Below, piece by piece: positions 7,690 to 15,927 of a DNA stretch of 32,032 bases. The position numbers and the translations under genes are program-made. The notes under the pieces were generated by a model that was not told the origin of the DNA, made no database searches, and worked only from the letters and a program-made list of their open reading frames with translations. The stretch spans positions 1 through 32,032 of the forward strand of contig NZ_MQVR01000021.1 in NCBI RefSeq assembly GCF_001907295.1, written 5' to 3'. Within the stretch, counting starts at the first letter, position 1. Each line of letters starts with the position of its first letter. The DNA comes from Bowdeniella nasicola. Lineage in GTDB: Bacteria > Actinomycetota > Actinomycetes > Actinomycetales > Actinomycetaceae.

Positions 7690-9261
7690 CTAAGCAGCGT
7701 CTTCGAGACCGAGCGGGAGCTCCGCGTGCACGATTCGGCGCTCGCTGCGCTGCGGATACGTCGTATAGCGGCCACCGGGCGTCTGCCAGAGGCGAGATCC
7801 GTCCGGGCGCACCGCGATGAGGTACTCCCCGGCGATCGACTTGCGGCGGTGACAGCGCGAGCACAGCAGCAAGAGATTCCCAACGGACGTCCCTCCACCG
7901 TCGTGCCATTCGACAATATGGTCAAGTTCGCCGCGAGCAGTCGACGTGCAGCCGGGCCCCTGACATGTACGGTCACGCAGCCGCACGGCCGACTCGATCG
8001 CTGCGGGCGGGCGATAGCGCTGCCGACCAATATCGAGCGGGGCTCCGCTCGGCCCATCGGTCACGATGCGTTGCCACGTCCCGCCCGCGGAAAGCAGGAT
8101 CCCGAGTGCGGGTGACAGCGGCCCATAGCCCTCGACCCAGGTGGCCTCGGTCCGCCCCATCGCGGGTTCGCCGGTCTCCCGCGGTCCCGCGCCGAGCAGC
8201 GCCGCGATATCGTCCTCACGGCGATCGATGGCATCCGGATCGCGGTCGTATGCGTCCGCGAGGACCTGGGCAGGCGAGGAGTGTGCGTGCCAGTCGGGCA
8301 TGATGCGGGCGAGGACCTCCAGCGGCACCGTCACCGTGATCTTGGCGGGCGGGATGGCGACCGGATCGCCGCAGGTCGAAGAAATCTCCCAGCCCTGTTC
8401 CAGGGCCTCGGCTGCCCACTGAGCGAGCGCATCGGCGCGCAGTTGCTGATAGGTGCGGCAATCGCCCGCACGCAGCGCAGCCCGCGCGGCGGTATCGAGC
8501 GCGACATCGAGCGCGCTACCCTGTTCGGCGGGGATGTCCATCCGGATGCGCGACATGCCGTGGGCCCGCGGCTGCGGCCGACTGACCCGGCGGCGGGCCG
8601 CGGCCGCGGCGTGTGCGGCATCGGCGTCATCGGGGGCGAGCTCGATCAAGAGGCGTTCGATGTCTTTGCGGACCTGGGCGGCTGGCTTTTCGGCCAGGGT
8701 GGGTGCGAGAGCCGCCTCGACGGCGCGGGTGACGTGGATCGGCGCATCGGCGAGCCGTTCTGCGACGAGGCTCGCCTTGTCGAAAGACACCTCACCTACC
8801 GCGAGCAGGTCCGCGATTCGCGGGAGCCGATGAAAGACCATCGTCGCCGTACTGAGCATCTTGTCGGCCATATACGTCGAGATTCCGAGCGCCCGAGCGA
8901 GGTGCTCTGCCGTCGTATCAAGCCCACCCGTCGGGTCATCGAACATGAAGGACTCGGATTCGCGGGCCAGCACCGCGTGGCGCAACAGCGCTGCCTGGGC
9001 GCGGTTGGCGAGCTTTGCCGCGTGGGCGGCTGCGACGACATGCGTCATGCCGCTCGCATACTCGAAGGCCTCGGACTCGGTGAGGAATGCGACCGGCTCG
9101 TGCACCGCCGCGATCACCGAATAGCTCTGCTCGATCAGCTCCCGCAATTGCGTATCTGCGCGATGCCGGTGCGCGTTTTCTCGCACGTACTGCTCCCAGG
9201 GCGTCTCGATGCCGACATCGAGCGTCTCGTTCTGCTCGGGACTGTGTGGCTGCTGCGTCAT
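7690..9261 (-). CDS. DUF222 protein with C-terminal HNH endonuclease domain
   Basis: Codes for 523 residues. The long helical N-terminal part is the actinobacterial DUF222 (13E12 repeat-like) domain. The C-terminal domain is a zinc-type HNH nuclease: RDRTCQGPGC, then LDHIVEWHDGG, GNLLLLC and CHRRK supply the paired cysteines, the catalytic His, the Asn and the last His. Such genes are often multicopy in actinobacteria and are suspected selfish or mobile, with no settled role. The start is ATG 9261 with GGAGGTG 6 nt upstream. The frame is open for another 82 codons upstream, but that DNA is inverted-repeat-rich and not protein-like. Confidence 0.88.
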   Translation of the reverse strand: MTQQPHSPEQNETLDVGIETPWEQYVRENAHRHRADTQLRELIEQSYSVIAAVHEPVAFLTESEAFEYASGMTHVVAAAHAAKLANRAQAALLRHAVLARESESFMFDDPTGGLDTTAEHLARALGISTYMADKMLSTATMVFHRLPRIADLLAVGEVSFDKASLVAERLADAPIHVTRAVEAALAPTLAEKPAAQVRKDIERLLIELAPDDADAAHAAAAARRRVSRPQPRAHGMSRIRMDIPAEQGSALDVALDTAARAALRAGDCRTYQQLRADALAQWAAEALEQGWEISSTCGDPVAIPPAKITVTVPLEVLARIMPDWHAHSSPAQVLADAYDRDPDAIDRREDDIAALLGAGPRETGEPAMGRTEATWVEGYGPLSPALGILLSAGGTWQRIVTDGPSGAPLDIGRQRYRPPAAIESAVRLRDRTCQGPGCTSTARGELDHIVEWHDGGGTSVGNLLLLCSRCHRRKSIAGEYLIAVRPDGSRLWQTPGGRYTTYPQRSERRIVHAELPLGLEDAA

Positions 9262-9674
9262 CGCTCCCACCTCCGTCAATTCAAGGTGGCAGCAGTTAAC
9301 CATGCAGCACTGACATGATTCATCCCTCATCCCCAGGGCAAGCTCCCTGGTGGCATGGGGCGCACCGTTGTGCCTATGCTTTTTACGGCTCCGGATCGGC
9401 AAGCCCCGGGCTCCAACATTTGCCGCTACGAGCGGCCTCGCGCCGTCAGGCGCCTGCCGGTCCGGGGCCTTTGCCATGCCATGACTCAGCCGTGGCTTCC
9501 ATCTCATTATGCATAGGACGTTGGTACCGGCTTAGCAGTATTTTCCGCCTGAGTTTCCCTTGGGGTGATCCGGTTCGCAGCCGTTAGCTTGCCGTTTCCT
9601 ATGAGTTTACGGAATCGTGCTCTAGCCTGGTTGCGGCGGGCCCCCGCCGCTCTTACCCCCGACCAGGAGTAGCC
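9262..9674. other. 413-nt non-coding region rich in short inverted repeats
   Basis: It separates divergent DUF222/HNH and DUF47 genes and holds no convincing ORF. Its HNH-proximal half has several stems: CCAGGG/CCCTGG (9333-9350), GCCGCT/AGCGGC around 9422-9436, and palindrome CAGGCGCCTG around 9448-9457. The DUF47-proximal half is plainer and should hold that operon's promoter; I see no clear -35/-10 pair. It ends in palindrome GCGGCGGGCCCCCGCCGC (9633-9650). I could not match the structured part to any riboswitch, SRP RNA, RNase P RNA or tmRNA that I know. Confidence 0.4.
9633..9650. repeat. GC-rich palindrome in the DUF47-pit leader
   Basis: GCGGCGGG-CC-CCCGCCGC is a perfect palindrome ending about 15 nt before the AGGAG ribosome-binding site at 9665-9669. 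In RNA it could form a very stable hairpin just upstream of that site. It could equally be a protein-binding site. Nothing in the sequence decides. Confidence 0.5.
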
Positions 9675-10295
9675 ATGCGATTTCGAGTCACTCCGCACGA
9701 TAGTTCGTTCTTCGATATTTTGACGGAGTCCGCCGAGTGCTTGGTGCGGGGCTCCGAGATCCTCGTCCAGATCCTCAACGCCGACATGGCCGATCGCAAG
9801 ACGCTCGCGGGCCAGCTCCACGACGTGGAAAACGATGCTGACGCCTGCGCTCACAAGCTCTTCCGCAAGCTCAACCAGACGTTCGTCACTCCCCTGGATC
9901 GTGACGATCTGTACCTGCTGGCCGCCAATATGGACGACTGCATGGACTACATGAATGAAGCAGGCGACCTCATCGTGCTGTACAAGATCGGTGAACTCCC
10001 CAACCGCGTAGTCGCACAGGTCAACGTCCTGCAGCGTTGCGCCGAGCTGACTGCCGAGGCCGCGCCGCGGCTGCGGTCCATGGACTCGCTGCGTGACTAC
10101 TGGGTCGAGATCAATCGGCTCGAAAACGAGGCGGACCGCGAATACCGTCGCCTGCTGGCCGATATCTTCGACCACGAAGACGACCCCAAGCGCATCATCA
10201 AACTGAAGGACATCTCGACGTCGCTGGAGCGCGGCGTCGACGCCTTCGAGCGGCTAGCCAACGCCGTCGAGACCATCGCGGTCAAGGAGTCCTAA
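9675..10295 (+). CDS. DUF47 (PhoU-like) Pit accessory protein
   Basis: Codes for 206 residues beginning MRFRVTPHDSSFFDILTESAE, the standard opening of the DUF47/PhoU-like family of all-alpha cytoplasmic proteins. The repeated H/D/E-rich helices (LHDVENDADACAHKLF near 52-67, and RLENEADREYRRLLADIF near 152-169) fit metal-cluster helices of PhoU-type bundles. In many bacteria this gene precedes pit and its product modulates the transporter. Here its stop TAA lies 1 nt before the pit start, so they form a coupled pair. ATG 9675 has AGGAG about 6 nt upstream. Confidence 0.92.
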   Translation: MRFRVTPHDSSFFDILTESAECLVRGSEILVQILNADMADRKTLAGQLHDVENDADACAHKLFRKLNQTFVTPLDRDDLYLLAANMDDCMDYMNEAGDLIVLYKIGELPNRVVAQVNVLQRCAELTAEAAPRLRSMDSLRDYWVEINRLENEADREYRRLLADIFDHEDDPKRIIKLKDISTSLERGVDAFERLANAVETIAVKES

Positions 10296-10296
10296 C

Positions 10297-11301
10297 GTGG
10301 ATCTAGCTGGGGTGCTCGTCATCCTCGTCATCGTCGTGGCGCTTGCGTTCGACTACACGAACGGCTTCCACGACGCGGCAAACGCGATCGCGACGTCGGT
10401 CTCGACGCGGGCGCTCACGCCCCGTGCCGCCCTCCTCATGGCCGCGGTGATGAATCTCGTCGGCGCCCTGCTCGGAACGGCCGTCGCGGAGACGATCGCC
10501 TCCGAGATTATTGCTGCCCCAGGCGGAAATCACGGGTTAACCGTCGTCTTTTCCGGGCTCGTCGGTGCGGTCGTGTGGAACCTCATCACGTGGTGGTTCG
10601 GTCTACCGTCGTCCTCCTCCCACGCCCTCATTGGTGGCCTCGTCGGCGCCGGTCTGGCAAGCGCGAGCCAGGTCCACTGGAGCGCCGTCGGCGAAAAGGT
10701 CGTCATTCCGATGGTGATCTCCCCGCTCGTCGGTTTCGGTCTCGCCTACCTCGTCATGGTCGGCCTCATGTGGTGGCTCAAGGACGTCGCCTACCGGCCG
10801 GCAATGAAACGCTTCCGGCTGCTGCAGACGATCTCTGCGGCCGCGATGGCACTCGGCCACGGCCTGCAGGACGCGCAGAAGACTATGGGCGTCATCTTCC
10901 TCGCGCTCGTCGCGCACGGGTGGGCAAATCCTGATGACGGTATCCCGCTGTGGGTAAAGATCGCAGCGGCATCTGCGATCTCACTGGGTACGTACTCCGG
11001 CGGTTGGCGCATCATGCGCACCCTTGGTCGCAAGATGATCGAGCTCGACCCGGCGCGCGGCTTCGTCGCGGAGACCGTATCGGCGGGCGTGCTGTACACG
11101 ACGGCGTTCATCTTCCACGCGCCGATCTCTACGACGCATACGATCACGTCGGCCATCATGGGCGTGGGCGCCACGAAGCGCCTGTCTGCGGTGCGCTGGG
11201 GTGTGGCGGGCAATATCGCCGTCGCGTGGGTCCTCACGATCCCCGCGGCGGCCGCCGTCGCCGCACTCATGTATTTCGTACTGAACCCAATCCTGGGCTA
11301 A
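10297..11301 (+). CDS. pit: Low-affinity inorganic phosphate transporter, PiT family
   Basis: Codes for 334 residues with about nine or ten membrane segments. Both internal PiT repeats are visible: TNGFHDAANAIATSV near the N-terminus and GHGLQDAQKTMGVI near the middle, corresponding to the family's G(x)ND(A)xN signatures. The length fits the short actinobacterial form; E. coli PitA has about 499 residues. The family imports metal-phosphate complexes with protons. The start is a GTG with AAGGAG 7 nt upstream. It is co-transcribed with the DUF47 gene. Its TAA overlaps the stop codon of the convergent lipoprotein gene by 3 nt, with no terminator between. Confidence 0.95.
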   Translation: MDLAGVLVILVIVVALAFDYTNGFHDAANAIATSVSTRALTPRAALLMAAVMNLVGALLGTAVAETIASEIIAAPGGNHGLTVVFSGLVGAVVWNLITWWFGLPSSSSHALIGGLVGAGLASASQVHWSAVGEKVVIPMVISPLVGFGLAYLVMVGLMWWLKDVAYRPAMKRFRLLQTISAAAMALGHGLQDAQKTMGVIFLALVAHGWANPDDGIPLWVKIAAASAISLGTYSGGWRIMRTLGRKMIELDPARGFVAETVSAGVLYTTAFIFHAPISTTHTITSAIMGVGATKRLSAVRWGVAGNIAVAWVLTIPAAAAVAALMYFVLNPILG

Positions 11302-11756
11302 GGTAGCTTTTCGGATAAAAACTTTTCGAGCGCGTCCTTGGACTCGCCGAGTTTCTTGACCGAGTATCCGAGCGCCTTCGAGGCCGCATCCTTGTCGAGC
11401 CGGTAGCTCTTGTCGCCGCTGGAGATCTCGATGTAGTCGAGGTTTTTCACCAGTCCCAGCGTCTGCATCGCCTTGGTGACGACGGCCGAGTCCTGCAGCG
11501 ATCCCTTGAGCTCGTCGAACTTCACCTTCAGGCCGTAGGGCTCGCTATCGGTAAGGAGCTCGACCTTGTAGGTGCCGAGATCGTCGAAGCCGATCGTGTC
11601 GAGCGTGCTGATGACCTGGGATGCGTCCCCGACGTATTCGACTCGGTGGTCAAACAGTTCCTGGGCGGCGTTGGCCGCATCGTTTGCGGCATTGCAGCTG
11701 CCAAGCGTCAGGGCTCCTGCGAGCGCGAGCGTGGCGATCGTACGGTAGCGGGTCAT
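11298..11756 (-). CDS. Lipoprotein with DUF4825-like domain
   Basis: Codes for 152 residues. A lipoprotein signal (TIATLALAGALTLGSC) gives lipidated Cys21. The mature part has LFDHRVEYVGDASQVISTL followed by KVELLTDSEPYGLKVKF. This resembles the DUF4825 pattern I know mainly from Firmicutes proteins: a YxGDNSKV motif, then an EL-T-xEPYGL strand. The domain's function is unknown. It has its own -10-like TACACT (11785-11790) just past the pst terminator, and GGAGGGG upstream of the ATG. It is an isolated gene between pit and pstB; a phosphate role is suggested only by position. Lipoprotein is firm, the domain call is moderate. Confidence 0.65.
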   Translation of the reverse strand: MTRYRTIATLALAGALTLGSCNAANDAANAAQELFDHRVEYVGDASQVISTLDTIGFDDLGTYKVELLTDSEPYGLKVKFDELKGSLQDSAVVTKAMQTLGLVKNLDYIEISSGDKSYRLDKDAASKALGYSVKKLGESKDALEKFLSEKLP

Positions 11757-11784
11757 GGTGTCTCTCCCCTCCTGCGGTGGAAAC

Positions 11785-11790
11785 AGTGTA
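11785..11790 (-). promoter_or_regulatory. Candidate -10 box for the lipoprotein gene
   Basis: TACACT on the minus strand fits TANNNT. It lies between the pst terminator and the GGAGGGG ribosome-binding site, giving a short leader of roughly 20-25 nt. No clear -35 is seen. Confidence 0.35.
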
Positions 11791-11802
11791 GAACGGGGAG
11801 AT

Positions 11803-11839
11803 AAAAATGTGGCGGCGAGACCCTCCATCTCGCCGCCAC
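11803..11839 (-). terminator. Intrinsic terminator of the pst operon
   Basis: A perfect 11-bp GC-rich stem, GTGGCGGCGAG with CTCGCCGCCAC (11809-11819 and 11829-11839), has a 9-nt loop. On the minus strand it is followed at once by ATTTTT (11803-11808). It lies 34 nt past the pstB stop, the standard layout of a factor-independent terminator. Confidence 0.88.
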
Positions 11840-11872
11840 ACCTCCCTTGCTTGCGCAAAAGAACTTCGGCCC

Positions 11873-12652
11873 CTAGCCGAAGCGGCCTGAAATGTAGTCT
11901 TCGGTTTCCTTGTGTGCCGGAGCCGAGAACATGGTTTCCGTATCGTCGATCTCGACGAGGCGACCCGGGTCGCCGGTGCGCTGCAGGTTGAAGAAGCCGG
12001 TCCGGTTGGACACGCGTGCCGCCTGCTGCATGTTGTGAGTGACGATCACGATCGTGTACTTCTCTTTGAGCTCGATCATGAGGTCCTCGATGGCGAGGGT
12101 CGAGATCGGGTCGAGCGCCGAGCAGGGCTCGTCCATGAGGAGCACCTCTGGCTTCACCGCGATCGCGCGCGCGATGCACAGGCGCTGCTGCTGACCACCG
12201 GAAAGCGAGGAGCCGGGCCTGGCGAGGCGGTCCTTGACTTCGTTCCACAGGTTCGCGCCGCGCAGCGAGGTCTCGACGAGCTCTTCGGCCTCGGAGGCCT
12301 TGAGCTTGCGGTTGTTCAGGCGCACGCCCGCGAGGACGTTTTCCGCAATCGACATCGTCGGGAACGGGTTGGGGCGCTGGAAGACCATGCCGACGATGCG
12401 GCGGACCGAGACCGGGTCGACCCTCGGGTCGTACAGGTTCTGGTCATCGATCAGGACATCGCCCTCGACGCGCGCACCCGGGATGACTTCGTGCATCCGG
12501 TTCAGGGTGCGCAAGAAGGTCGACTTGCCGCAGCCGGACGGCCCGATGAGGGCCGTGATGGAGCGCGGCTCGACCACCATGTTGACATCGGCGACCGCCT
12601 GAAAATCGCCGTAGTAGATGTTCAGGTCGCGAACATCGATGCGCTTAGACAC
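11873..12652 (-). CDS. pstB: Phosphate ABC transporter ATP-binding protein PstB
   Basis: Codes for 259 residues, the standard PstB length. Walker A GPSGCGKS (37-44), ABC signature LSGGQQQ (150-156) and Walker B LLMDEP (171-176) are intact. PstB-specific stretches include [20 protein letters not shown] and [16 protein letters not shown]. It powers high-affinity phosphate import through PstC and PstA at the membrane. It is the last gene of pstSCAB and is followed by a clear intrinsic terminator. The ATG at 12652 has GGAAAG about 7 nt upstream. Confidence 0.97.
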   Translation of the reverse strand: MSKRIDVRDLNIYYGDFQAVADVNMVVEPRSITALIGPSGCGKSTFLRTLNRMHEVIPGARVEGDVLIDDQNLYDPRVDPVSVRRIVGMVFQRPNPFPTMSIAENVLAGVRLNNRKLKASEAEELVETSLRGANLWNEVKDRLARPGSSLSGGQQQRLCIARAIAVKPEVLLMDEPCSALDPISTLAIEDLMIELKEKYTIVIVTHNMQQAARVSNRTGFFNLQRTGDPGRLVEIDDTETMFSAPAHKETEDYISGRFG

Positions 12653-12688
12653 GACTTTCCTTTCTGCCCGAGTATTTCGGGATCGCCG

Positions 12689-13645
12689 CTAGGAGCGGCC
12701 CTTGGGTGCGAAGAGATGGGCGACGACGCGGGCGATGAGGTTCAAACCCATGACGATGATAATGAGGACGAGCGCGGCCGCCCACGCACGGTCGTAGTTG
12801 ATGGTCGTGATGCAGTCGACCTGATCCGGTCGGCACGGCACCAGTCCCTGGGAGTATTCGCGGTAGACGAAGACCGGCAGTGTCATCATGCGGCCATCGA
12901 ACGCGTTGGTGTTGATCTTCTCGAGCACGCCGACCGTGATAAGCAGCGGCGCGGTTTCACCGATGACGCGGGCAATCGCGAGCATGACCGAGGTCGTGAG
13001 GCCAGCGGCCGCCGTGCGCAGCACGACCTTGACGATCGTCAGCCACTTCGGGACACCGAGCGCGTAGGACGCTTCGCGCAGCTCGTTCGGGACGAGGCGC
13101 AGCATCTCCTCGGAGGAGCGCACCACCGTCGGGATCATCAGGACCGACAGTGCGACCGAGCCCATGATGCCGGCGCGGTAGCCGGGACCAACGAGCAGGG
13201 AGAATGCCGCCGCGGCAAACAGACCGGCGACGATCGACGGGATGCCCGTCATGACGTCGACGAAGAACGTCGTCATCCGCGCCAGACGCGAGTTGTTGCC
13301 GTATTCGACGAGGTAGATCGCGGTGAAGATACCGATCGGCACCGAGATTGCGGTCGCCCACCCGGTCACGAGCAGCGTGCCGATGATCGCGTGGTAGATA
13401 CCGCCCGCATCCATGCCGCCGTAGACGCCGTTCATGGAGACGGACAGGAAGTAGGGCGACAGCCGGCCGATGCCATGCGAGATTGCGACCCACAGCAGCG
13501 AGAACAGCGGGATCATCGCGAGGATGAACGCGCCGGTCACGAGGATCGTGGCGATGCGGTCTTCCCACGCGCGCCGCTTTTGCAAGCCTTCGGAGTCGGC
13601 GAACAGCGAGCGCTTCTTCGACGGGGTCTGGGTTTCAGTCGTCAT
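12689..13645 (-). CDS. pstA: Phosphate ABC transporter permease PstA
   Basis: Codes for 318 residues with six main membrane segments after a charged cytoplasmic N-terminus (MTTETQTPSKKRSLFAD). The EAA-type cytoplasmic loop that contacts PstB is visible as ELREASYALGVPKWLTIVKV. ISHGIGRLSPYF and GGMDAGGIYHAIIGT are typical PstA text. With PstC it forms the membrane channel of the high-affinity phosphate importer. Its ATG shares one nucleotide with the pstC stop (TAATG), so translation is coupled. Confidence 0.95.
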   Translation of the reverse strand: MTTETQTPSKKRSLFADSEGLQKRRAWEDRIATILVTGAFILAMIPLFSLLWVAISHGIGRLSPYFLSVSMNGVYGGMDAGGIYHAIIGTLLVTGWATAISVPIGIFTAIYLVEYGNNSRLARMTTFFVDVMTGIPSIVAGLFAAAAFSLLVGPGYRAGIMGSVALSVLMIPTVVRSSEEMLRLVPNELREASYALGVPKWLTIVKVVLRTAAAGLTTSVMLAIARVIGETAPLLITVGVLEKINTNAFDGRMMTLPVFVYREYSQGLVPCRPDQVDCITTINYDRAWAAALVLIIIVMGLNLIARVVAHLFAPKGRS

Positions 13646-14637
13646 TAGTTCGCTCCCGAGAATTCGGCCCGACGGGCAATGATGGCGCGAGCGGCCATGT
13701 TCACCGCCATGGTGATGACGAACAGCGCGAGGCCCGTGGCGATCAGCGCCGAGGCGATCTCAGCGTTGGACTCCGGGAACTGCAGCGCGATGTTCGCGGC
13801 GATCGTCGAGTGCTTGCCCGCCTGCAAAATGTTGAACGAGTACGTCGAGCCGATGCCGAGGACCATGACGACGGCCATCGTCTCGCCGAGGGCGCGGCCG
13901 AGGCCCAGCATCGACGCGGAGATGATGCCCGAGCGCCCGAAGGGCAGGACGGCCATCTTCACCATTTCCCACCGGGTGGCACCGAGCGCGAGCGCGGCCT
14001 CCTCGTGGAGCTTCGGCGTCTGGAGGAAGACCTCACGGGCGACGGCGGTGATGATCGGCAGGATCATGACGGCCAGAATGATCGCGACGGAGGCCATGAC
14101 CTTGCCGGAGGCGGAGACCGGTCCGGCGAACAGCGGGATGAAGCCCAGCGTCGAGGCCAGCCAGTCGTAGACGGGCAGCAGTCGCGGCAGCAGCCAGACG
14201 CCGCCCCACAGGCCGTACAGCACCGAGGGGACGGCGGCGAGGAGATCGACGAGGTAGCCGAGCGTGGAGGCGAGGCGGCGCGGCGCGTAGTGCGAGATGA
14301 ACAGGGCGATCCCGACGGAGACCGGGACGGCGAGCACCATCGCGAGGACCGCGGAGAGCAGCGTGCCAAAGATCTGAGGGCCGGTGAACGCCAGGAGGGA
14401 GACCGTATCACCGCTGCCAACGGTGCGGATGCGCAGTTCGGTATTACTCAGCGCGGGCCAGGCGCGCCAGACGAGAAATGCGGCGACGGCCGCGAGAGTC
14501 GCAAGGATAGCGATCGCGGCGCCGGTCGAGATTGAGGAGAAAACTCGGTTTCCCTGCTTACCGGTGCCGCGAGCCGATCGCAGGTTATGCACAGTGCGCG
14601 GCACGCTCTTCTCGGAAGGGGCCTTAGTCACGGTCAC
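13645..14637 (-). CDS. pstC: Phosphate ABC transporter permease PstC
   Basis: Codes for 330 residues with six or seven membrane segments. PstC-type text includes TLLSAVLAMVLAVPVSVGIALFI, the periplasmic-side VYGLWGGVWLLP and the EAA loop HEEAALALGATRWEMVKMAV. The start is GTG 14637 with AAGGA 4 nt upstream; a second GTG two codons later is possible. It is separated from pstS by 90 nt containing two hairpins, and coupled to pstA by a TAATG overlap. Confidence 0.94.
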   Translation of the reverse strand: MTVTKAPSEKSVPRTVHNLRSARGTGKQGNRVFSSISTGAAIAILATLAAVAAFLVWRAWPALSNTELRIRTVGSGDTVSLLAFTGPQIFGTLLSAVLAMVLAVPVSVGIALFISHYAPRRLASTLGYLVDLLAAVPSVLYGLWGGVWLLPRLLPVYDWLASTLGFIPLFAGPVSASGKVMASVAIILAVMILPIITAVAREVFLQTPKLHEEAALALGATRWEMVKMAVLPFGRSGIISASMLGLGRALGETMAVVMVLGIGSTYSFNILQAGKHSTIAANIALQFPESNAEIASALIATGLALFVITMAVNMAARAIIARRAEFSGAN

Positions 14638-14664
14638 GCGTTCCTTAGGGGTTGGAGGGTAGTT

Positions 14665-14717
14665 GGCAGAAAATCTGCCGTTCAGGGAAACCGCCGGCTC
14701 CCCGAAGGGAGCCGGCG
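14665..14717 (-). promoter_or_regulatory. Tandem hairpins between pstS and pstC
   Basis: Immediately after the pstS stop the minus strand can form an 11-bp perfect stem: CGCCGGCTCCC (14692-14702) with GGGAGCCGGCG (14707-14717), closed by a TTCG tetraloop in the RNA. A second 6-bp stem follows, GGCAGA/TCTGCC with a 3-nt loop (14665-14679). There is no U-tract after the large stem. Such structures usually stabilise the upstream message and partly block read-through. That would give more binding protein PstS than permease. Confidence 0.7.
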
Positions 14718-14727
14718 TGAGTTGGTC

Positions 14728-15858
14728 TTAGCCCGCCTTGATCGAATCGATCGCAGCCGTCACCTTGGCCGACATTTCGGCCGACAGCGGGGCCGAGCCG
14801 GCGGCGTTGGCCGCGGCTTTCTGGCCCTCATCGGAGGCGACGTACTTCAGGAACGCCTTGACGAGGTTGCCTTCGTCAGCGTTCTTGTAGGTCGAGCACG
14901 CGATCTCGTAGGTCACGAGGACCAACGGGTACGCTTCCTTGGACTCGGGCTTGCGGTCGAGCACCAGCGGCAGGTTGGTGTCGGACGCACCCTCGGCCGG
15001 CTTGGCCTTGTCGACGGCCGCGGCGGCGGTCTTGGCGGAGAACTTCACGAAACCCTCAGCGGTTTCAAGAGCGACGGTGCCGAGCGAGCCGGCCTGGGAG
15101 GCGTCGGCGTAGCCGATCGCACCCTGGGAGCGGTTGACGACGTCGACGAGACCAGCGGTCTTGTCGCCGGATTCGCCACCGGAGATCGGCCAGGACTTGT
15201 CGGGTTCGTGCGGCCATGCCTCGGGGGCGGCAGCGTGCAGGTAGTCGGTGAAGTTTTCGGTGGTGCCGGACTTGTCCGCGCGGTGCACTGGGGTGATCGC
15301 GAGGTCGGGCAGCTGGACATCCGGGTTGTCAGCGGCGATCGCGGGATCGTTCCACTTGGTGATGTCGCCCGAGAAGATCTTGGCGATGGTCTCGGCCTTC
15401 AGGTTGAGGTCCTTCACGCCCTCAAGGTTGAAGATGACCGCGACGGGAGAGATGTACATGGGGAGGTTCAGGGCCGGAGCGCCACAGCGCTTCTCGGCAG
15501 CGGCGACCTCATCGCCTTCGAGCGCGGCGTCAGAGCCGGCCCACTGGACCTTCTCGCCGATGAACTGCTCGATACCGGCGCCGGAACCCACCGGATCGTA
15601 AGCGATGGTGGCGCCAGAGTTCTTACCCTGGAATTCCGCGACCCACGCCTTCATCGCAGATTCCTGCGAGGAGGCACCCGCACCGGCGATGGAGCCGGAG
15701 ATGGCAGCCCCGGACGATTCGCTGGTCTTGGCATCAGAGTCAGTCTTGGCGTCACTGCTCGGCGACTTAACAGCCTCGTCGGACCCGCACGCGGCGAGGG
15801 ACAGCGCTAGAAAACTCGCTGCAGTGATGGCGGTAAAACGACGGTTACCGTGGCGCAT
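14728..15858 (-). CDS. pstS: Phosphate-binding lipoprotein PstS
   Basis: Codes for 376 residues. The signal peptide ends in lipobox LAAC, giving lipidated Cys24, followed by a Ser/Asp/Lys-rich linker to about residue 60. The mature domain has the PBP-like phosphate contacts: GAGASSQESAM (Ser/Thr of the first loop), YDPVGSGAGIEQFI, VQWAGSDAAL, and later HRADKSGTTENFTDYL. It captures phosphate outside the membrane for PstCA. The start at 15858 (GAAGGAA 8 nt upstream) is preferred over an upstream in-frame ATG because it opens the signal peptide. Transcription appears PhoP-controlled. Confidence 0.96.
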   Translation of the reverse strand: MRHGNRRFTAITAASFLALSLAACGSDEAVKSPSSDAKTDSDAKTSESSGAAISGSIAGAGASSQESAMKAWVAEFQGKNSGATIAYDPVGSGAGIEQFIGEKVQWAGSDAALEGDEVAAAEKRCGAPALNLPMYISPVAVIFNLEGVKDLNLKAETIAKIFSGDITKWNDPAIAADNPDVQLPDLAITPVHRADKSGTTENFTDYLHAAAPEAWPHEPDKSWPISGGESGDKTAGLVDVVNRSQGAIGYADASQAGSLGTVALETAEGFVKFSAKTAAAAVDKAKPAEGASDTNLPLVLDRKPESKEAYPLVLVTYEIACSTYKNADEGNLVKAFLKYVASDEGQKAAANAAGSAPLSAEMSAKVTAAIDSIKAG

Positions 15859-15927
15859 GGACAATGTTCCTTCGTCTCGATTGATTGTGGCCCCTAAGCG
15901 AGCCAACGGTTGTCAACCTAGGGGGCT

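Noticed and set aside
9310-9500. Known riboswitch, tmRNA, RNase P RNA or SRP RNA in the 9.3-9.5 kb gap
   Set aside because: None of the conserved core sequences I know for these classes is present on either strand, so I left it unassigned.
9262-9507. 82-codon N-terminal extension of the HNH protein
   Set aside because: The DNA is full of inverted repeats, the residues do not resemble DUF222 proteins, and ATG 9261 has an excellent ribosome-binding site.
11912-13648. 578-codon open frame on the plus strand across pstB and pstA
   Set aside because: It crosses two well-identified genes and the gap between them, and its Arg/Asp/His-rich text is a typical antisense shadow.
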